The translations under genes and the position numbers were made by a program. Positions 9,626-18,314 of a DNA stretch of 64,000 nucleotides are shown here, one piece after another. The stretch is from positions 2,038,950 to 2,102,949 of the forward strand of contig NZ_AJYD02000038.1 of assembly GCF_000286835.2 (NCBI RefSeq). Direction: 5' to 3'. Origin of the DNA: Enterovibrio norvegicus FF-33 (GTDB lineage: Bacteria > Pseudomonadota > Gammaproteobacteria > Enterobacterales > Vibrionaceae). The notes under the pieces are model-generated. The model was not told the DNA's origin, ran no database searches, and saw nothing but the letters and a program-made list of their open reading frames with translations. Every line of letters starts with the position of its first letter. Within the stretch, counting starts at the first letter, position 1.

Positions 9626-9669
9626 TGTAGCTGTGCGTAGGACTATTTATCTAGGATGAAGGTGACAGC

Positions 9670-10686
9670 ATGACAACGAACAAAAAGAAAATCTGGCTAG
9701 TGTTGGACAGCCGAGGGTTTGGCGGCATTGAATCTCATGTCGAACAACTGGCGCTGGGACTGAGTAATGCCCGAACCGATGTCACTGTTGTATTTCTCAA
9801 TAGCTATGGTGAACATCCCGTTCACAAGCGCCTGCTTTATTGCGGTTTACACTGCGACGTTCTTGACGGTCGCTTCATGTCTTTATGGCAAGCCATTCGC
9901 AAAGGTAAACCTGACGTCATTCATACCCATGGTTACAAAGCCGGCATTCTCGTTCGTCCTATCACTAAAATATTGGGGATCACCTGTGCCAGTACTTTCC
10001 ACAGTGGCGAAGTCAAAGAAGGGAAAATCAAACTTTATGACTGGTTCGATCGCCATACCGCCTTTCTCGCGAATCAAGTTTATGCCGTGAGCACACCCGT
10101 GCTGGAATCTTTGCCTTGCGCTGCCAAGCTTGCCAATAACTTCGTGAACACGCACAACACACCGCCATCAGATGGCGATCAAATCGCGTTTGTGGGGCGC
10201 TTGAGTAAGGAGAAAGCACCTGAACGTTTTGTGCATCTCGCGAAACGATTTCCTCATCTTGATTTCCATATCTATGGTGATGGGCCAATGCGCAAACAGC
10301 TAGAAAGGATAGCTCCACAAAACGTCACATTCCATGGTGCGCAAAGTGATATGCGCAAAGTCTGGATTCACATTGGTCTGCTTGTGATCCCTTCTCGAGC
10401 GGAGGGGCTGCCTATGTCGGCTTTAGAAGCCATGGCTCGAGGGATCCCCGTCGCAGCCTTTAATGTAGGTGCGTTAGATAAGCTTATTCAACATGACCAA
10501 AATGGTTGGTTAATCAAGCAAGGGGATTTTGAAAGCCTGGTCAATGTCATTCATATGTGGCGCAACAGTGATGCGGTTCAACGTGCGCAATGGCGCATGC
10601 GAGCCATTAAAACCATCGAACAACGTTATTCCGCCGAGGCCGTGGTTCCGCAGTTGCTCCAAGCTTATACCGCCGTGGCAAAGTAA
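9670..10686 (+). CDS. sypH: family 4 glycosyltransferase, SypH-like
   Basis: A 338-residue soluble GT-B glycosyltransferase. The N-terminal half has GGIESHVEQLALGL and DVIHTHGYKAG; the C-terminal donor-binding half has FVGRLSKEKAPERF, YGDGPM and the nucleotide-sugar motif EGLPMSALEAMARGIPV. It would add one sugar to the undecaprenyl-linked repeat unit in the cytoplasm; the sugar is unknown. It is read from the sigma-54 promoter at 9611 and stands alone, followed by a terminator at 10724. The ATG has a GGATGAAGGTG ribosome site. The symbol is by position after sypG. Confidence 0.82.
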   Translation: MTTNKKKIWLVLDSRGFGGIESHVEQLALGLSNARTDVTVVFLNSYGEHPVHKRLLYCGLHCDVLDGRFMSLWQAIRKGKPDVIHTHGYKAGILVRPITKILGITCASTFHSGEVKEGKIKLYDWFDRHTAFLANQVYAVSTPVLESLPCAAKLANNFVNTHNTPPSDGDQIAFVGRLSKEKAPERFVHLAKRFPHLDFHIYGDGPMRKQLERIAPQNVTFHGAQSDMRKVWIHIGLLVIPSRAEGLPMSALEAMARGIPVAAFNVGALDKLIQHDQNGWLIKQGDFESLVNVIHMWRNSDAVQRAQWRMRAIKTIEQRYSAEAVVPQLLQAYTAVAK

Positions 10687-10698
10687 TCTCACCAGTGA

Positions 10699-10713
10699 TT
10701 CTCAAAATGACAA
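10699..10713 (+). promoter_or_regulatory. SypG-box-like element upstream of sypI
   Basis: TTCTCAAAATGACAA fits TTCTCA-N3-TG-M-D-W with one deviation at D. It starts 87 bases before the sypI -24 element and lies just after the sypH stop codon. Confidence 0.6.
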
Positions 10714-10723
10714 AAAGCCAGTC

Positions 10724-10755
10724 AACCGCGGTGCAATGCATCGCGGTTTTCTTTT
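10724..10755 (+). terminator. rho-independent terminator between sypH and sypI
   Basis: Stem AACCGCG / CGCGGTT (10724-10730 with 10742-10748), extended by inner complementary TGCA bases, then TTCTTTT. Confidence 0.75.
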
Positions 10756-10785
10756 AAATCCCAGTAAATCAGTCGGATAGGAACA

Positions 10786-10800
10786 TGGCTCAATCATTGC
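10786..10800 (+). promoter_or_regulatory. sigma-54 promoter of sypI
   Basis: TGGCTC-AATCA-TTGC has the invariant GG and GC with correct spacing. Predicted transcription start is about 10812, 60 bases before the sypI ATG. Confidence 0.82.
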
Positions 10801-10871
10801 AATGTTTTAAGTCAATACTCTTACGATTCCCGTAAGTCACGAATTGATATTAACAACCTGGAGGAAGGAAA

Positions 10872-12128
10872 ATGACATTAACACCTCAGGTTCTACCTAC
10901 CCCTCAAAAAGTGCTGTTTGTCCATTATGGTGATGATTGGATCCGCGGCAGTGAACGTTGCTTAATTGACCTCATCACGCACCTCGACAAAACATTGTTC
11001 GAGCCAGTGCTTTGGTGTAACAGCGAACGACTCGCCAATGAAGTCCGCCCACTTGATATCCCGGTTTATGTCAGCAACTTTACGCTGCTGCTCGGTGAAC
11101 GCGCCCCCAAGTGGGACGTGATCGGTTTCAGCCGATTAGTGAGTCTAGGATTGCGTATTGTTGACGAACATCAGATCTCTCTGATCCATTCCAACAGCGG
11201 CGCGCCTTCCCAGTGGTTAAACTTGGTCTCCCGTGCTCGCAAGCTTCCTCTAGTGCTGCATTTGCATTCTCGCTATCCGCTAAGAGACCGCATTACTCTC
11301 GGACTGCATCATGCCAGCATGGCGGTTGGTGTTAGCCAACCGGTGGTTGACCAACTGTTAACCGATGGGGCCGTTCCCGATCGTTGTCAGGTTATTCCTA
11401 ACGGAATAGACACTGAAGCCTTACTGAAACAACCCGTTGAAGACATTCGACGATCGCTGGGTCTTCCTAGCGATGCATTCGTCGCGGTGAGCATTTGCTC
11501 ACTGATACATCGTAAAGGTGTCGATCTGCTGATTGAAGCTTGTAAGCAACTGCGTGAACTGCGTCTGCCCGTTCACTTAGTTGTGATTGGCGAAGGTTCA
11601 GAGAGAAAAGCGCTCGAAGCACAAATCGCTGAAGCGCATCTCACCGACTATGTGCATCTCGTGGGTGAAAAACACAACGTGGTTGGCTTGATGCGCGGTG
11701 GCGCTGACCTTTGTATTTCAGGTGCTCGCGAAGAAGTATTTGGCTTAACCTTGGCAGAAGCTGGCTTGGCAAGTCTCCCCGTTATTGCACCGCGCGTCGG
11801 CGGCATTCCCAGTGTTATCAGCCATCAAAAAACAGGATTATTGGTTCCAACGGAGGATGCGCATGCGCTTGCTCAAGCCATCTACCATTTGTTTGTGAAC
11901 CAAAACCAAAGGTTGCAACTTGGTGTGCAAGGTCATCAACATGTGCTCGCGAATTTCACCATTAAGACGCATGCCTCGGCTTTCGAAGCACTCTACAATG
12001 GTTTGCTCAACAACCCTGCCATGACTACCAAATGGATGAGTCATTGGCAATTTGTTCCACCGGTTAAAGCATCATTTGCGTTTGTAAAAAACTACCGCAA
12101 GCCGCATCCAGTCGAGGTGGCAGTATGA
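10872..12128 (+). CDS. sypI: family 4 glycosyltransferase, SypI-like
   Basis: A 418-residue GT-B glycosyltransferase. It shows an acceptor-side LIHSNSGAPSQWLN segment and HLHSRYPLRD, then IPNGIDTEAL, SLIHRKGVDLLIEA, IGEGSERKAL and the donor motif EEVFGLTLAEAGLASLPVIAPRVGG. It should extend the lipid-linked repeat unit in the cytoplasm; donor and acceptor are unknown. It opens the sypI-sypJ-sypK unit under the sigma-54 promoter at 10786, with a GGAGGAAGG ribosome site at 10860-10868. The stop overlaps the next start by four bases (ATGA). Confidence 0.82.
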   Translation: MTLTPQVLPTPQKVLFVHYGDDWIRGSERCLIDLITHLDKTLFEPVLWCNSERLANEVRPLDIPVYVSNFTLLLGERAPKWDVIGFSRLVSLGLRIVDEHQISLIHSNSGAPSQWLNLVSRARKLPLVLHLHSRYPLRDRITLGLHHASMAVGVSQPVVDQLLTDGAVPDRCQVIPNGIDTEALLKQPVEDIRRSLGLPSDAFVAVSICSLIHRKGVDLLIEACKQLRELRLPVHLVVIGEGSERKALEAQIAEAHLTDYVHLVGEKHNVVGLMRGGADLCISGAREEVFGLTLAEAGLASLPVIAPRVGGIPSVISHQKTGLLVPTEDAHALAQAIYHLFVNQNQRLQLGVQGHQHVLANFTIKTHASAFEALYNGLLNNPAMTTKWMSHWQFVPPVKASFAFVKNYRKPHPVEVAV

Positions 12129-13267
12129 GCAAGTTAAAACACATACTGATCCTTGACCCCATCGCTTTTGCAGGGGGCTCAAAGGTATCCACCAAGCACG
12201 TGCTGGCGCAGCTTGAAAATAAAGAAGTTCGCGTGTCTGTGCTGACGGCAGATGCCAAAAGTTGGCGTCAAACCCAAGCCTACGTTAGACACTTATTCAT
12301 GCCCGCAAGATTAGAAAGTGCTGAACAAGGATTGGCCTACTTTGCTCGCCACTTGCTGATCGCCGCACAACTGCTTTGGTTTCGATTGGTTATCGGCACT
12401 ATCGATACCGCCCTTGCCGCTTCCGGCCCTGGTGTGGATTTAGGGCTGTACCTAGCCAAACCTTTTTTAAGTTACCGAATCGTGCAAATGGTTCATGGCC
12501 CTGTCGCCACCTCCCGTACCATTGGACGATGTCTGATGCGTGCAAACCATGTGTTTTACCTTGATTCCACCCGTGAATCATTGTGTTCGGCGCTCAAAGC
12601 CACAGGCAACACGGACGATGTGTCTGCGTACCCGCACTTTCAAACGTTTAATAACGGCTTACCGAAAAGTGCTTGGCCAAGCCCGTGTCAACACGACTAT
12701 GCCGTCGTCTTCTGGGCAGCATCTCTGTTGAAATGGAAAGGGTTGGACACCTTGATACAAGCATTGAGCAGTGTTCCCCCGTCTCAGCGTGCTGAAACAC
12801 ATATTTGTTTTATTCGCCCCGAGCAAACTACGCTTACAGTTAGTGACGCGCCACAAAGCGTTAGCAAGGTATTCTGGTATGAAGCGCCCGATGACCTCGA
12901 TGGTATTCGCGCTCGCGCCAACATTTTCGTGTCCACCAGCACCAAAGAACCCTTTGGACTTTCCATTCTTGAAGCAATGGCGGCCGGAATGTGCGTGATC
13001 ATTCCCGAAGACGGCGCCTATTGGGATACCCAATTAACCCACGGTGTGAACTGTTTGAAATATGCACCGCACGATGTGAACGCGCTGGCTGGCTCACTCA
13101 TCGATGCACAAAGTGACATGCGAACCCTTCAGTGCATCGGCAAAGCGGCCAATATCGTCTCGCAGCAATATCGCGCTGAGTATTGTTTTTCTGATATCTG
13201 TGAGGCATTAGTGCCCAACTCAGGATCGCGTTTTTCGTCATTGAGCCGCAATGAGGTACAAGGATGA
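12125..13267 (+). CDS. sypJ: family 4 glycosyltransferase, SypJ-like
   Basis: A 380-residue glycosyltransferase with a weak N-terminal acceptor domain (DPIAFAGGSKVSTKHVL, VQMVHGPVATSR) and a recognisable C-terminal donor domain (LLKWKGLDTLIQAL, STSTKEPFGLSILEAMAAGMCVIIPE). It overlaps sypI and sypK by four bases at each end, so the three are one translationally coupled unit. The sugar specificity cannot be read from the sequence. Confidence 0.8.
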   Translation: MSKLKHILILDPIAFAGGSKVSTKHVLAQLENKEVRVSVLTADAKSWRQTQAYVRHLFMPARLESAEQGLAYFARHLLIAAQLLWFRLVIGTIDTALAASGPGVDLGLYLAKPFLSYRIVQMVHGPVATSRTIGRCLMRANHVFYLDSTRESLCSALKATGNTDDVSAYPHFQTFNNGLPKSAWPSPCQHDYAVVFWAASLLKWKGLDTLIQALSSVPPSQRAETHICFIRPEQTTLTVSDAPQSVSKVFWYEAPDDLDGIRARANIFVSTSTKEPFGLSILEAMAAGMCVIIPEDGAYWDTQLTHGVNCLKYAPHDVNALAGSLIDAQSDMRTLQCIGKAANIVSQQYRAEYCFSDICEALVPNSGSRFSSLSRNEVQG

Positions 13268-14688
13268 AATCGTTGTCGCCCGTCATGAAACAAACCCTGC
13301 TCTACGGCAGCAGCATCGCATTGATGAAAGGGATTTCATTGCTGATGTTGCCCTTTATCACTCACCAACTGCCACAAGCAGAATTTGGACTACTGGAAAT
13401 TATCAGCAGTATCGCAGCGCTTGGCAGTATCCTTGTGGGTTTAGGGCTTGAAGATGCGTTATATCGCTTTGTGGGTGGCAGTAAAACCCAACGCGAACGC
13501 ATTACCATGGCGGCTCGAATATTCACTCTAACACTGATGGTCTGTGCCGTAATGATTCCACTAGGTTGGGTCGGTGCTGCCATGCTCGACAGCTATTTGC
13601 CGGGCGGACTGACAACCTATCAATTGCGCTTGGTGTTACTCATGCTGGCATTGGAAGGCTGCATCGCCGTGCCATTAGGCTGGCTAAGAATGCAAAACCG
13701 CGCCGTCGCGTTTTTCTCTGTTGCCGTAGGCCGCGCCTTTTTGCATGCGGGGTTAACCATAGTGATGCTGCTTAATGGCAGAGGCATTGATGGGGTGCTG
13801 GAAGCGGGCGTTATTGCTGCAATAACGCAAGCCGTGATCCTGACCATTGTGCAATTAAAAGAAACGGGGTTTTCATTCTCACGCTCGGTAACGGGACAAT
13901 CGTTAGTTTATAGCATGCCGATTATGGCAAGCGGCATCATGGCTTTTACACTCAACGGCCTTGACCGCTGGGTGCTCGCAGACGTGAGTTCATTAGAGGA
14001 ACTGGCGCAATTTGGTGTGGCCGCCAAGTTTGGTTTGGCCGTGGTGTTATTGCTTCAACCTTTTGGGATGTGGTGGATGCCTAAACGCTTTGATGTTCTC
14101 TACGGCATCGATGGCAGAAAGAAAGCCACACAATTTACTTGCTACGGTTTAGTCGCGGTGATGTTGATTGCCGTTAGCGTCGCCTTTGTCGCGCCACTCG
14201 CCATTACTTGGCTACTGCCAGAAAGCTACATTTTAGCCGCACAATTTATCGCATTCTTGGTAGCAGCAGCTTTGTTCAAAGAAATGGCTGAACTGGTCAA
14301 CCTTGGCAGCTTTGCAGGTGACACCACTTATGCGCAAATGGGGATCAATGCGGTAGCGGCTGTCGTTGCAATAACAACGCTATGGTGGTGGGGTCACGAA
14401 TACGGCGTGTTTGGTGTACTGATGGCGTTGGCCTTCACACAGTGTCTGCGCTTTGTTCTGTTTTTTGTTGTTAGCCAATCGCTATATCACCTGCCTTACC
14501 CAATATATTCACTCATCCTACTTGGCATTTTGTGTTTTGGTTGGTTAGCAGTATCACATCTCGACTGGTCACCGGTTACCCGAATCATATTGCTCGCGCT
14601 GGCACCACTTAGCTTGATGTTGGCAAGCCAAAAACTTGGGTTACTGCCGAAATTGTCATTCAAACGTTTTGCCGGACAAACCGTATAG
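13264..14688 (+). CDS. sypK: Wzx-like oligosaccharide flippase, SypK-like
   Basis: A 474-residue polytopic inner-membrane protein with about 12-14 hydrophobic segments spread over its whole length, of the polysaccharide-synthesis/MATE-like flippase type. The N-terminal part (LLYGSSIALMKGISLLMLPFITH..., then FGLLEIISSIAALG) is typical. It would flip the undecaprenyl-linked repeat unit to the periplasm. It overlaps sypJ by four bases and is followed by a terminator at 14727. In V. fischeri the O-antigen polymerase/ligase-type sypL follows here; in this window there is no gene between sypK and sypM. Confidence 0.83.
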   Translation: MKSLSPVMKQTLLYGSSIALMKGISLLMLPFITHQLPQAEFGLLEIISSIAALGSILVGLGLEDALYRFVGGSKTQRERITMAARIFTLTLMVCAVMIPLGWVGAAMLDSYLPGGLTTYQLRLVLLMLALEGCIAVPLGWLRMQNRAVAFFSVAVGRAFLHAGLTIVMLLNGRGIDGVLEAGVIAAITQAVILTIVQLKETGFSFSRSVTGQSLVYSMPIMASGIMAFTLNGLDRWVLADVSSLEELAQFGVAAKFGLAVVLLLQPFGMWWMPKRFDVLYGIDGRKKATQFTCYGLVAVMLIAVSVAFVAPLAITWLLPESYILAAQFIAFLVAAALFKEMAELVNLGSFAGDTTYAQMGINAVAAVVAITTLWWWGHEYGVFGVLMALAFTQCLRFVLFFVVSQSLYHLPYPIYSLILLGILCFGWLAVSHLDWSPVTRIILLALAPLSLMLASQKLGLLPKLSFKRFAGQTV

Positions 14689-14726
14689 GCGCATTCGACA
14701 ACGAGATGTGCCTAGCACTCACAACG

Positions 14727-14760
14727 GCTGACTGCAATCATCGCAGTCAGCGGTTTCTTT
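14727..14760 (+). terminator. rho-independent terminator after sypK
   Basis: Perfect 9-bp stem GCTGACTGC / GCAGTCAGC with a seven-base loop, then GGTTTCTTT. It separates the sypIJK unit from sypM. Confidence 0.8.
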
Positions 14761-14783
14761 AACGCGTGCTTTTGTCTATTTGA

Positions 14784-14798
14784 ATGTCAAAATGAAAA
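14784..14798 (+). promoter_or_regulatory. SypG-box-like element upstream of sypM (weaker)
   Basis: ATGTCAAAATGAAAA has two mismatches in the TTCTCA half and a full match to TG-M-D-W. Its start is 76 bases before the sypM -24 element, in line with the other boxes. Confidence 0.4.
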
Positions 14799-14859
14799 AC
14801 GTGCCCCCCGCCCTTATCGAATACCCCCTATCTCTCTGATAAGTAGAAATAAAATAAGT

Positions 14860-14874
14860 TGGCTCGCTTCGTGC
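14860..14874 (+). promoter_or_regulatory. sigma-54 promoter of sypM
   Basis: TGGCTC-GCTTC-GTGC keeps the invariant GG and GC at the correct distance, with T to G at the first base of the -12 element. Predicted transcription start is near 14886. Confidence 0.7.
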
Positions 14875-14925
14875 TTTATCACTTGTTAGACGGTCACTGG
14901 TACCGGAATAGCAAGGAGAAAGGCG

Positions 14926-15648
14926 ATGAACATACAAGCGACGCGACATTGGTTAAAGCACAGCCCCAGCCCTGTGGCTCGCGGCCTATTTCGTACCCTA
15001 AAAGCCTGCCTCCACATGAGCATTCCCGCGCCAAAACTGATTGTTGTTCCGCTGTATCAGCTAACCCGATTAACTCAAGGGCTATGGGAAAACATGACAC
15101 GCACAATATGGTGGACGCCCGTGTTTAAAGGTCGCCTGCATCACGTAGGCAAAAACTTTTATCTCTATGGCGGCATGCCGTTAGTCAGTGGCCCTCTTTC
15201 CATTTCCATGGGTGATGATTGTCGCGTCTCCGGACAGACCACGTTTTCAGGTCGCACCTGCAGCAACGAACAACCACAGCTGTTAATTGGCGATAACATC
15301 GATATCGGCTGGCAGACCACCATTGCAGTCGGCCGAAAAGTGGTAATCGGTGACAACGTTCGCATTGCAGGACGGGCGTTTCTTGCGGGCTATCCCGGCC
15401 ACCCGATCAACGCACAAGATCGCGCTGCTGGTCTGCCAGAATTAGACAGCCAAGTCGGCGATATCATTCTTGAACCCGATGTATGGCTCGCCACCGGCGT
15501 GTCTGTCATGGCAGGCGTCACCATCGGACATGGCACCATTGTCGCAGCAGGCAGTGTCGTCACGTCTGATCTTCCCCCAAACGTCGTTGCTGGCGGTATC
15601 CCGGCTAAAGTGCTTCGCAATCTCACTGTCGAGGAGATGACCCAATGA
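14926..15648 (+). CDS. sypM: hexapeptide-repeat acyltransferase, SypM-like
   Basis: A 240-residue transferase whose C-terminal half is a left-handed beta-helix of hexapeptide repeats (IGDNIDIGW, VIGDNVRIAGRAFLAG, ILEPDVWLATGVSVMAGVTIGHGTIVAAGSVVTSDLP, then GGIPAKVLRNL). This is the WcaF/LacA/MaaT type of O-acetyltransferase and probably acetylates a sugar of the repeat unit. The ATG has AAGGAGAAAGGCG upstream. The stop overlaps sypN by four bases (ATGA). It opens the unit read from the sigma-54 promoter at 14860. Confidence 0.83.
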   Translation: MNIQATRHWLKHSPSPVARGLFRTLKACLHMSIPAPKLIVVPLYQLTRLTQGLWENMTRTIWWTPVFKGRLHHVGKNFYLYGGMPLVSGPLSISMGDDCRVSGQTTFSGRTCSNEQPQLLIGDNIDIGWQTTIAVGRKVVIGDNVRIAGRAFLAGYPGHPINAQDRAAGLPELDSQVGDIILEPDVWLATGVSVMAGVTIGHGTIVAAGSVVTSDLPPNVVAGGIPAKVLRNLTVEEMTQ

Positions 15649-16772
15649 AACGCGACCTGATTGTTTTTGGCGAAGACTGGGGCGGTTTACCCTCCAGTAC
15701 ACAACATTTGATCCGCCGCCTGTCACAAGATCGCAAAATTGTTTGGGTCAATTCCATTGGCTTACGTCGCCCAACATTGACGGTTAATGATTGCAAACGT
15801 GCCTGGCAGAAACTCACAACCCGCTCAGTCAGCAACAAGGGAGCATCAAAAACCTGTGCGACGCCGCAGAGCCTCACCGTTGTGAACCCTTCTACGTTGC
15901 CTGCACCACGCACGATGCTGGGACGCAAACTGGCGGCGGGTATGCTGCGCAATCAGCTTGCACCCATCATTGCGCAAGCAAATCTGCACAATCCTATCTT
16001 GTGGACGTCACTTCCTACCGCTGTTGACGTTTCCGACCAACTCGGTACTTCGTCATTGGTGTATTACTGCGGTGATGATTTTTCTTCATTGGCAGGGGTT
16101 GATCACCACACCGTGGCTCAACGCGAACAGGAGTTGGTAGAAAAAGCCGATCTTATCCTGACCGCGAGTGAAACGCTCTTCACGCGCTTTTCTGATAAAT
16201 GCACTCGCTTACTGCCACACGGTGTCGACTATTCCCTATTTTCTACCCCTTGTCCTCGCGCCGAAGATTTACCGAATAATGGCCGTCCTATTGCGGGTTT
16301 TTATGGCTCATTATCAGAATGGCTCGACTACAAGATGCTCGCAAAAACCATCACGCTTCTTCCCGATTGGGATTTCGTATTTATCGGCAAACCTTGCGAG
16401 GCCGCATTGGCGCTCAAGCAACACGACAATGTCACCCTACTCGGCCCTAAATCTCACCATGAGCTACCTGGCTACAGTCAGCATTGGTCAGCCAGTCTGC
16501 TACCTTTTACTAATAACGACCAAATCAAAGCATGTAATCCACTGAAGCTTCGAGAATATCTCGCTGCGGGAAGGCCTGTCATCAGCACGCCCTTTCCTGC
16601 AGTGAATGAATATCGCACCTTTGTCTCAGTGGTACAGAACGCCGAAGAAATGGCCAAAGCGCTTCGTAATGCGGCCGAGCAAGAACCCAATGCTCACCAG
16701 CAAACTGCGGTTAGCGCGCACACTTGGGATGCGCGGGCTGAAAAGCTTGCCACATGGTTGGATGCTTTATGA
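15645..16772 (+). CDS. sypN: glycosyltransferase, SypN-like
   Basis: A 375-residue GT-B glycosyltransferase of the TuaH/family 1-like group. Its start (DLIVFGEDWGGLPSSTQHLI) and the motifs YYCGDDFSSLAGVD, LPHGVDYSLF, GFYGSLSEWLDY, FIGKP and CNPLKLREYLAAGRPVIST support this. It likely adds a sugar to the lipid-linked intermediate in the cytoplasm. It overlaps both neighbours by four bases, so sypM, sypN and sypO are tightly coupled. Confidence 0.8.
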   Translation: MKRDLIVFGEDWGGLPSSTQHLIRRLSQDRKIVWVNSIGLRRPTLTVNDCKRAWQKLTTRSVSNKGASKTCATPQSLTVVNPSTLPAPRTMLGRKLAAGMLRNQLAPIIAQANLHNPILWTSLPTAVDVSDQLGTSSLVYYCGDDFSSLAGVDHHTVAQREQELVEKADLILTASETLFTRFSDKCTRLLPHGVDYSLFSTPCPRAEDLPNNGRPIAGFYGSLSEWLDYKMLAKTITLLPDWDFVFIGKPCEAALALKQHDNVTLLGPKSHHELPGYSQHWSASLLPFTNNDQIKACNPLKLREYLAAGRPVISTPFPAVNEYRTFVSVVQNAEEMAKALRNAAEQEPNAHQQTAVSAHTWDARAEKLATWLDAL

Positions 16773-18274
16773 ATACGTTAACGTATAAGTTGCTCATTTT
16801 GCTTGATGGTGCATGGCGTCGTCGCTATGTGATCATCATGCCCATCATCATCTTTCCGTTAATGGGCACGGCCATTGGCATGCTAACGCCTAAGAAATAC
16901 AACTCACACACCACCATGCTGATCCAAGAAACGTCTAAGATGAACCCCTTTCTCGAAGACTTGTCCGTTTCTTCACAGATGAAAGAGCGCTTCAGTGGCT
17001 TGCAAACTCTGCTTCACAGTCGCCATATCTTGGGTAAAGTGGCGCTGGAACGCGGGTTAATTGAAGAAGATTCCTCTCCCGTAAAAATAGACGAAACCAT
17101 TGCCCAGCTCTCTGGCGGCCTCAACATGTCGACCATAGGCAAAGACGTGATCCGCATTGAGTTCCGCTCTAATACCCCCGAAGGGATGAAAGAGACGTTG
17201 CAGATTGTTAGCGACCATGTCATCGAAGAATTGCTGGCACCTGAGCGCTCGTCGATGAAAGACTCCAGCGACTTTCTTTCCGAACACATCGATTTTCGCC
17301 GCATAGAACTCGATAAAGCAGAAGCCGCATTGTCAGATTTTCGCAGTAAACATGCTGATGGTCTGCCTGAGTTACAGCTCGCCAATTACGCGCGTATCGA
17401 GACACTGAAACAACGATTGTCTGAGAAGGAAGCCGAGATGGCGGGTGCGAAAAGAAGTCTAGGCGGGCTTGATCATCAGCTTTCCAGCACCAACCCCGTT
17501 GTGGGTCGCATTGAAGATCAAATCGTGAAGCATCGCAGTGAACTTGCCATGTTCAAATCACGCTATACCGATCAACACAGCTTGGTGCAGGGGGCGTTGA
17601 GGACGTTACGTCGTTTAGAAGAGCAACGCACTCAGCTTCTAGCTTCCAACCAACAGCCCGTTGATACCGACAAACTGTGGGACATGGCCAGCAGCGCAGC
17701 CATTAATTCAAGTACCGAATCTCAGCCTCTGTTGATTTCACAACTAGAGAATCTTCAACTGGCGCGAAGCAAAGTCGAAACACTCGATGAAGAAACCGTC
17801 AGCTTGCGCAAGATGATCCTCACACTGGAAAACAAAACCAGCCAATCTGGCGAAAAAGAGCAGAAGATCCGTAAGCTTGAACGCGACCTTGACGTGAAAC
17901 GTCAGCTATTCCAAGAATTACTAGAACGTCACGAAATGGCGCGCCTGACCAGCTCCCTCGGTGTGTTCGAGCAAGACAAGCGCATCAAAATCATCGATCG
18001 CCCTTATTCGCCGGGCATACCCAGCAACCTTCCTTTGATTATTTTTACGATTGCAGGATTGATTGGCGGCTTTTTCCTCGGTTGCGGCATGGCCGTTCTC
18101 CTTGAGCTGACCGATACCACTATTCGCCGTATTTCAACCTTGGAAGCCATCACAGGTACTCCCGTTCTGACCCGTGTTCCTAAAATGACCTCAGAGTTTC
18201 CTCCTCTTCCTTCAGGGCCTAGCGCACCACCTAACGGCGGTAACGGCGGCGGAAGAATCATTGACGTGAATTAA
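16769..18274 (+). CDS. sypO: Wzz/PCP chain-length determinant without kinase domain, SypO-like
   Basis: A 501-residue inner-membrane polysaccharide co-polymerase. TM1 is near residues 19-40 (YVIIMPIIIFPLMGTAIGML), the periplasmic part is long and coiled-coil rich (about 150-400), TM2 is SNLPLIIFTIAGLIGGFFLGCGMA, and a short cytoplasmic tail ends in a glycine-rich GGNGGGR stretch. No Walker motifs follow TM2, so the kinase-like partner would be the separate SypD-like protein. The ATG at 16769 forms an ATGA overlap with the sypN stop and is preferred to the in-frame ATG at 16754. It governs chain length of the exported polymer. Confidence 0.82.
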   Translation: MNTLTYKLLILLDGAWRRRYVIIMPIIIFPLMGTAIGMLTPKKYNSHTTMLIQETSKMNPFLEDLSVSSQMKERFSGLQTLLHSRHILGKVALERGLIEEDSSPVKIDETIAQLSGGLNMSTIGKDVIRIEFRSNTPEGMKETLQIVSDHVIEELLAPERSSMKDSSDFLSEHIDFRRIELDKAEAALSDFRSKHADGLPELQLANYARIETLKQRLSEKEAEMAGAKRSLGGLDHQLSSTNPVVGRIEDQIVKHRSELAMFKSRYTDQHSLVQGALRTLRRLEEQRTQLLASNQQPVDTDKLWDMASSAAINSSTESQPLLISQLENLQLARSKVETLDEETVSLRKMILTLENKTSQSGEKEQKIRKLERDLDVKRQLFQELLERHEMARLTSSLGVFEQDKRIKIIDRPYSPGIPSNLPLIIFTIAGLIGGFFLGCGMAVLLELTDTTIRRISTLEAITGTPVLTRVPKMTSEFPPLPSGPSAPPNGGNGGGRIIDVN

Positions 18275-18314
18275 TTGAGATTGGATTGAGGTTGAAGTTG
18301 AAGAGGATAAATTC

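Larger units (their letters stand above)
9244..9669. other. divergent intergenic region, epimerase / sypH
   Basis: About 425 bases without a plausible gene. The right half carries the sigma-54 promoter at 9611-9625 and the SypG-box candidate at 9531-9545 described separately, plus a small inverted repeat CGTCAATTTGACA at 9490-9502. I cannot identify a clear sigma-70 promoter for the epimerase. Confidence 0.6.
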
